From Telopea speciosissima (taxonomy: Eukaryota; Streptophyta; Magnoliopsida; Proteales; Proteaceae), in NCBI RefSeq assembly GCF_018873765.1, contig NC_057923.1, positions 10,242,413 through 10,306,412 of the forward strand: a stretch of DNA of 64,000 nucleotides, read 5' to 3'. This document shows positions 60,301-64,000 of the stretch, one piece after another. How positions within the stretch are numbered: position 1 is the stretch's first letter; each line of letters begins with the position of its first letter. The position numbers were made by a program, and so were the translations under genes. The notes under the pieces are model-generated. The model worked only from the letters and a program-made list of their open reading frames with translations. It did not search any database and was not told the origin of the DNA.

Positions 60301-63059
60301 TGATTTGGCTGGTCTGATCTTCTTTTTTTTTTATTTTTATTTTTATCCAATCGACCTATTAAGCATTGGTATCGGGCATTCGAGCCCAGCAATATCAATA
60401 CAGTATGATTGTACCAATATTTAGAACCATGGCCATCTACCAAAAAAAAACAGAACCATGACCATATCACCTGGGTCATAAATCCGAGTTTCTTTCCTTG
60501 AATACTGATTTTCATGAGGACTGAACCCTTGGTTCCTCCTCAACCTCAACCCCAACCCCGAAAAGAATCCAAAGCTTTTGGCTTACAAACCATCTTTCGG
60601 GTATCAATGTATACAATTTTCTGTGGGTATCCCGGCCTTTGATTATTACTGGTTTACTGATAAGGGATACAGAAGTAGAGTCAAATTAAGGCTATGTACG
60701 GTATGTATTTCCATTCTTAGAACCCATAATACATTCTTAATAAAGAATGACAACATTGTTTGGATACATATTTAGTTAAAATGGATACTTGATTTTAAAA
60801 TGGTCAAGCATTTCATCAAACACCTCATATGCAAAAATATCTTCCGCAACGCTAAGACGGCAAATCCAGGGAGATTTCATCGCAGCCTGCCACGTTGAGA
60901 ACTATGGGGATACTCCGATGGTTATTAGGGATTACTCCCTAAAATTGAGGTGGTTAGGTAGGGGGTGGGGCAAAAGACTAGATTTTTTTTTTTCTTTTGG
61001 AGACAGGAGGGGTATCCGACTTTAGGCCGACTAAATCCCCCCGGGCTCGTACATGACCCCTGCGCCACGCACGAACCGGGAGCTTTTGGGCCCTAGTGAG
61101 CCTCAGGCGGGTGGCCCCAAGAAAGACTAGATTTATTAGACTCTCGTTTCGGAATCCATTCTTGAAATTTAGATTAGGAATGCATACCAAATAACGTTTC
61201 CATCACCACAAAATGTTTTCTTGACCTAAAATGCATTCTAAGAACCCATACCAAACAGAGTCTAAGATTTCATCATATAAAACACTTGCTATTATTCATT
61301 CAGATTAAGGTGATAACGTGGGTTGATGAATTAATATAGAAGAATTAGGAAGGGGGCAGAAAAGGAATGACCGGCCAATAGAAAACACACTTCCCCATAG
61401 GAAATTCACAAGGGTACTTGGATAGGTAAGAAGAATCATATAGATAAACTTTGTGTAGCATAGATGAGGATGTTGAGATGGATATTAAAGTTGATTTGAG
61501 AATAGCTCTGATACAGGATTAGTTACGAGAAAATAGTTTGAAGTGGCATTGTCATGTTCAACGGAGGTTTTTAGAATGTTCTAATATGGAGGAGTAGTTA
61601 GATTCAGATTGAATGAACTAAAAGAGCCAAAGGTGGACCTAAAATAACCCTAGGGAAGGGATGAAGAAAGACATGAATAGTTTAGACTTTGTATCAAGTA
61701 TGATCTTAACTAGAGCTGATTAGAGGGCAAGGATCCATCTAGCGAACCCCATTTAGTGGGGAAGGCTGAGTTGTTGTTGGTGTTATGAGTAGAAAATTAT
61801 CTGCTCCTTTTTCTGCTCGATCCATTTTCCCAAGTCCCTCTAATAGGGGAGGGGGTGTGGATCCCACCCGAGCAGTGTGTTCGTGTAGGGGGTAGAGTTG
61901 TCATTTTTGCCCCCCTATTAGAGGTGCCTGGGGGAAATGGATCGGGTAGGGAAATTGAGTAGATAATGATCCCGTTAAGAGCTAACTACTATGGAAAATT
62001 ATCTCTCGCAATTCCCTGTCCGGTCCAATTCCCTGGTGCCTGTAATAAGAGGGGGGTGGACCCCACCCGGGTAGAGTATTCTGGCAGGGGTGGAATGGTC
62101 ATTGCACCCTTCTTGTTAGGGACACTAGGGGAACTGGACCGGGCAGGGAATTGCAGGGGATAAAGATCCTAAAGATCCAACTATTAACTAGTGCTTTTTT
62201 GTGTTTTATATAAGAGAAACGAAATGTGCCAAGTACTACTTGATAAATGACAATACTGAACTATCTTCTTGCAGGAGGAGACCCCAATAGACATTTACAA
62301 GGACTCCGAAGACCGATTTTGGACATGGTACTTCCCCTCACACGATTTCACTCTCATGGTTCTCTGGTCCAAATTCCTGGTGGTCGGAGAGGAAAGGGTA
62401 ATCAATGGTTCACTCTCTGGGGAGTTCGACTTGCACCTGGACAGGATCGACAACAATTGGGCCAGTAAACTTCTTGGTCTGGACTATGCCATCATATCTG
62501 ATGCTCACTGGTTTTTCCGGAAGAACTATCTGTATGAGGATGGTAAACTCATTGGTTGCATATTCTGCAATGAAGCAAACCTCACTGATCATGGTTTAGT
62601 TTTTGCAGTCCAAAGGGTTTTTCGAACTGTACTGCAATACCTCAAGATTGTAAGGAGTGTAAGGGCCTACTTGCCTTGATAAGAACTTTCTCCCCAGCCC
62701 ATTTTGAGAATGGAACATGGAATGATGGGGGAAACTGCAATAGAACAAAACCTTTAAAGGAGGAAGAAGCAAACTTTGAAGGTACCGAATGGGAACTCAG
62801 GAAGATTCAAGTAGAAGAAGTTGAGACAGCAAGAAAGCAGGGAGAGAAGAGGACCAAGTTTGGGGCTTTGGATGTGACAAGAGCCATGTTGATGAGGCCT
62901 GATGGACATCCAGGGTCCCATTGGAACAACAAATGGATGGCAGGTTACAATGATTGTGTTCATTGGTGCTTGCCTGGGCCAATTGACTCATGGAATGAAT
63001 TGTTGCTGGCTGTACTGAGCAGAGAGAAAGAGAATGGTGGTGGTTCATTCCTGAACTAA
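57384..63059 (+). CDS. Trichome birefringence-like (TBL/DUF231) polysaccharide O-acetyltransferase, with a frameshift
   Basis: Three exons: 57384-57597, 57690-58006 and 62275-63059, GT-AG, in phase. It has the TBL layout. A short cytosolic N-terminus is followed by one membrane anchor (residues ~20-42, GFLSLLSLCLASFIIFFFIF) for Golgi type II placement and a low-complexity Gly linker. The TBL domain then starts YCDLFKGKWIQDLKGSLYTN, and includes WRWKPDGCELPRFDP, FIGDSIARNQ (GDS at ~160-162, nucleophile Ser) and, near the end, NDCVHWCLPGPIDSWNE (DxxH, Asp/His). Family members O-acetylate xyloglucan, xylan, mannan or pectin; the substrate here is unknown. In exon 3 the frame breaks near 62641-62650 (before DCKECKG): 785 nt is one short of a multiple of three, leading to a stop at 62677. 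This is either a one-base deletion (null allele) or a sequencing error. Confidence 0.85.
58140..58335. mobile_element. Foldback element, copy A, in TBL intron 2
   Basis: The arm AGTTGGAGGATCCAATTCAG..AAAACAGGGGTTTTTGGGTC is inverted as ..CCCCCCTATTTTTGCAAGATT / GGATCCTCCCGCTCC around CATTTCATAGG/CCTATGAAATG. The leading block GGATACCAAGTTGGTATTCA is shared with copy B, which starts 250 bp downstream. Confidence 0.75.
58400..59112. mobile_element. Foldback element, copy B, split by a hAT MITE
   Basis: 58403-58524 follows copy A closely (GGATACCAATTTGGTATTCG, CAGCCATGACGGGAGTTGGA, CAGGGGTGTTTGGGTCATTT, ATGAAATGATCAAAAC). The rest resumes at 59069 (ATCAAAACCCCCCTGTTTTTG..), matching copy A's right arm. 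The 544 bp between them is a separate insertion. Confidence 0.8.
58525..59068. mobile_element. hAT-type MITE with CCCGACCC-type interior
   Basis: It runs from TAGGGGTGTCAAT to ATTGACAACCCTA (13-bp ends, one mismatch) with a perfect 8-bp duplication ATCAAAAC (58517-58524, 59069-59076). Copy A of the interrupted foldback element shows the unoccupied sequence, confirming the ends. The interior is GGGTCGGGTCGGGTCAGGG / CCCGACCCTGT-type short repeats plus a central AT run. Confidence 0.92.
59133..59302. repeat. Direct duplication of ~80-90 bp
   Basis: CTTAAATAGGACGGGA..GGTTTTCCAATGATAC..AGTTTTGAA.CCATTTAATAAATGAGGTTTGAGAATTTTC occurs twice (59133-59210 and 59211-59302). The second copy has ~11 extra bases. 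Confidence 0.88.
60690..61262. mobile_element. Tourist-like MITE (PIF/Harbinger type)
   Basis: The left end GGCTATGTACGGTATG and the right end (reverse complement) GACTCTGTTTGGTATG continue with CATTCTTAGAA / GGTTCTTAGAATGCAT. The trinucleotide TAA flanks both sides (60687-60689, 61263-61265), the usual target of PIF/Harbinger MITEs. A SINE sits inside it. Confidence 0.75.
60986..61121 (-). mobile_element. SINE inserted in the Tourist-like MITE
   Basis: A perfect 13-bp duplication AAAGACTAGATTT (60973-60985, 61122-61134) flanks ~136 bp. Its minus strand is GC-rich, has a GGTTCGTGC (box B-like) segment near its first third, and ends in an A run. This fits a tRNA-derived plant SINE; box A is not convincing. 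Confidence 0.78.
61797..61967. mobile_element. Foldback MITE, ATTATCTGCTCC family, copy 2
   Basis: The left arm ATTATCTGCTCC..CGATCCATTTTCCC..GTCCCTCTAATAGGGG is inverted at the right as CCCCTATTAGAGG..GGGGAAATGGATCGGG..GAGTAGATAAT. The interior includes GATCCCACCCGAGCAGTGTG, similar in copies 1 and 3. Confidence 0.8.
61998..62164. mobile_element. Foldback MITE, same family, copy 3
   Basis: The left arm ATTATCTCTCGCAATTCCCTG / TCCGGTCCAATTCCC is inverted as GGGGAACTGGACCGGGCAGG / GAATTGCAGGGGATAAAGAT. It lies about 110 bp upstream of the last TBL exon and 30 bp after copy 2. Confidence 0.78.
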
Positions 63060-64000
63060 ATCATACCATACATTAATTTTACATAATATATAGAGAGAAC
63101 AAAATCCTCATTCATTTAATGGTGGTGGAATAATTGATTTGTTTTAATCAGATTCTTGGACCACTTAATCAACCTCAAATAGCAGTTCACACTTCACAGG
63201 CTCCCTCCCTATGCCCCCTCATTTGTGCTAGAACCATCACTGGATATAACTAAATCTAATGGATGTACCAGCCTTAATTTCTTTCCCTGTAACCAACCAA
63301 CGCGTTACCTCGAAACTAGAAGACACTAGAACACACTTTTAATCTAGCTTGGCTTCTACTAAGGTGCTGAAAATTTTCTATTGATTCATGAGTCAGTAAT
63401 TGACTCGGATGCAAAATCTTACATTCATTACTCAAAACTCTGCAGATAAGGATTTAACACAAAACCTTGAGGGGAGGGGGAGACAAAGCAAGCTCTAGAA
63501 GCTATCCAACACAATGGCCAAAATTGCCACAAGAATTGACGATTTGGTTTTTAACCATTGAGTAGATGGACAGAGGAAACGTGTAGAATTTTCTGCCCCA
63601 TCACACTCGTATTGCCAACCATGGATGAGGTTTTCCCCTTATTTTCTAATGGTACCTGTTCTTCAAGCAGTTTCTAATAGTTTTGACTTTTTCAAACAAT
63701 TTCAGAATATTATATGGATGTCCAGAAGTCTGATTGGTCTAAAAATTAAACTATGACTAGATAAGGTGAATTCTACCGAACAAAAAAGACTAGATAAGGT
63801 GAAGAACATGCCCACTACCTGATTGGTTTCCTGTATTTTATGTGCTGGAATCGCCCACCCATAAAACAAATGTTGAGGTTATTGGAAATACAAGAATCAA
63901 AATTTAAAATAAGAGAACACGGCCATGCGCTCTTTGATGTTTAATAGTAATCAAAGCCTCAAAGGTCCCTTGCCAGCTGATCAAAGTCTAGAAGATGAAG
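63060..64000. other. 3' flank of the TBL gene with a 17-nt LINE-tail insertion
   Basis: No gene seen. At 63771-63787 the sequence TTCTACCGAAC plus A's lies between perfect 16-bp copies of GACTAGATAAGGTGAA (63755-63770, 63788-63803). This is the same pattern as the truncated LINE insertions near 33.3 kb. Confidence 0.6.

Noticed and set aside
60986..61121. tRNA gene
   Set aside because: It has a box B-like motif but no cloverleaf or box A; the flanking duplication and A tail show a SINE.
1..64000. CRISPR arrays, bacterial operons, rRNA genes
   Set aside because: The regular repeats present are short tandem arrays in eukaryotic transposons; no spacer structure, operon or rRNA sequence was seen.

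Overview
This is nuclear DNA from a flowering plant, probably a eudicot. It has GT-AG introns of plant size, three recognisable plant host genes, and abundant plant-type retrotransposons and MITEs. Its two best protein matches are a SUO-like BAH/TFIIS-N protein and a trichome birefringence-like acetyltransferase, but I cannot name the species. Bacterial features (operons, Shine-Dalgarno sites, CRISPR) are absent.

Layout. 0.2-2.7 kb: an inverted LINE that seems to carry only ORF1. 4.4-7.1 kb (minus): a complete five-exon LSM12-like gene whose first intron looks like a U12-type AT-AC intron. 7.4-13.1 kb: a promoter-side palindrome, a duplicated 0.42-kb repeat, a MITE and a decayed LINE. 13.6-28.3 kb: a 14.7-kb LTR retrotransposon on the minus strand. 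It has 3-kb LTRs, a 5-bp target duplication, PBS and PPT, a broken gag, no visible pol and several tandem arrays, so it looks like a non-autonomous Ogre/Tat-like element. A solo LTR is nested inside it (16.8-18.5 kb), and another solo LTR lies just downstream (28.4-31.3 kb). 31.3-32.0 kb (minus): an unidentified coding-like exon cut at its 3' side by these insertions. 33-41 kb: LINE scraps, hAT-type and foldback MITEs, and a CCA-rich array. 42.0-51.0 kb (plus): a SUO-like gene with four coding exons (about 1,674 residues), preceded by five upstream ATGs. 54.4-55.5 kb: a Ty1/copia protease-integrase remnant. 57.4-63.1 kb (plus): a TBL/PC-esterase gene with a 4.3-kb second intron packed with small transposons and an apparent one-base deletion in the last exon.

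The three host genes are unrelated: a putative RNA-metabolism adaptor (LSM12-like), a chromatin/miRNA-pathway type nuclear protein (SUO-like) and a Golgi polysaccharide O-acetyltransferase (TBL). Most of the rest is transposon sequence. Its history can be read from target-site duplications: CTCGG, ATCAG and GGTCC for the LTR insertions, 8-bp duplications for the hAT-like MITEs, and 13-17 bp duplications for the LINE and SINE insertions.
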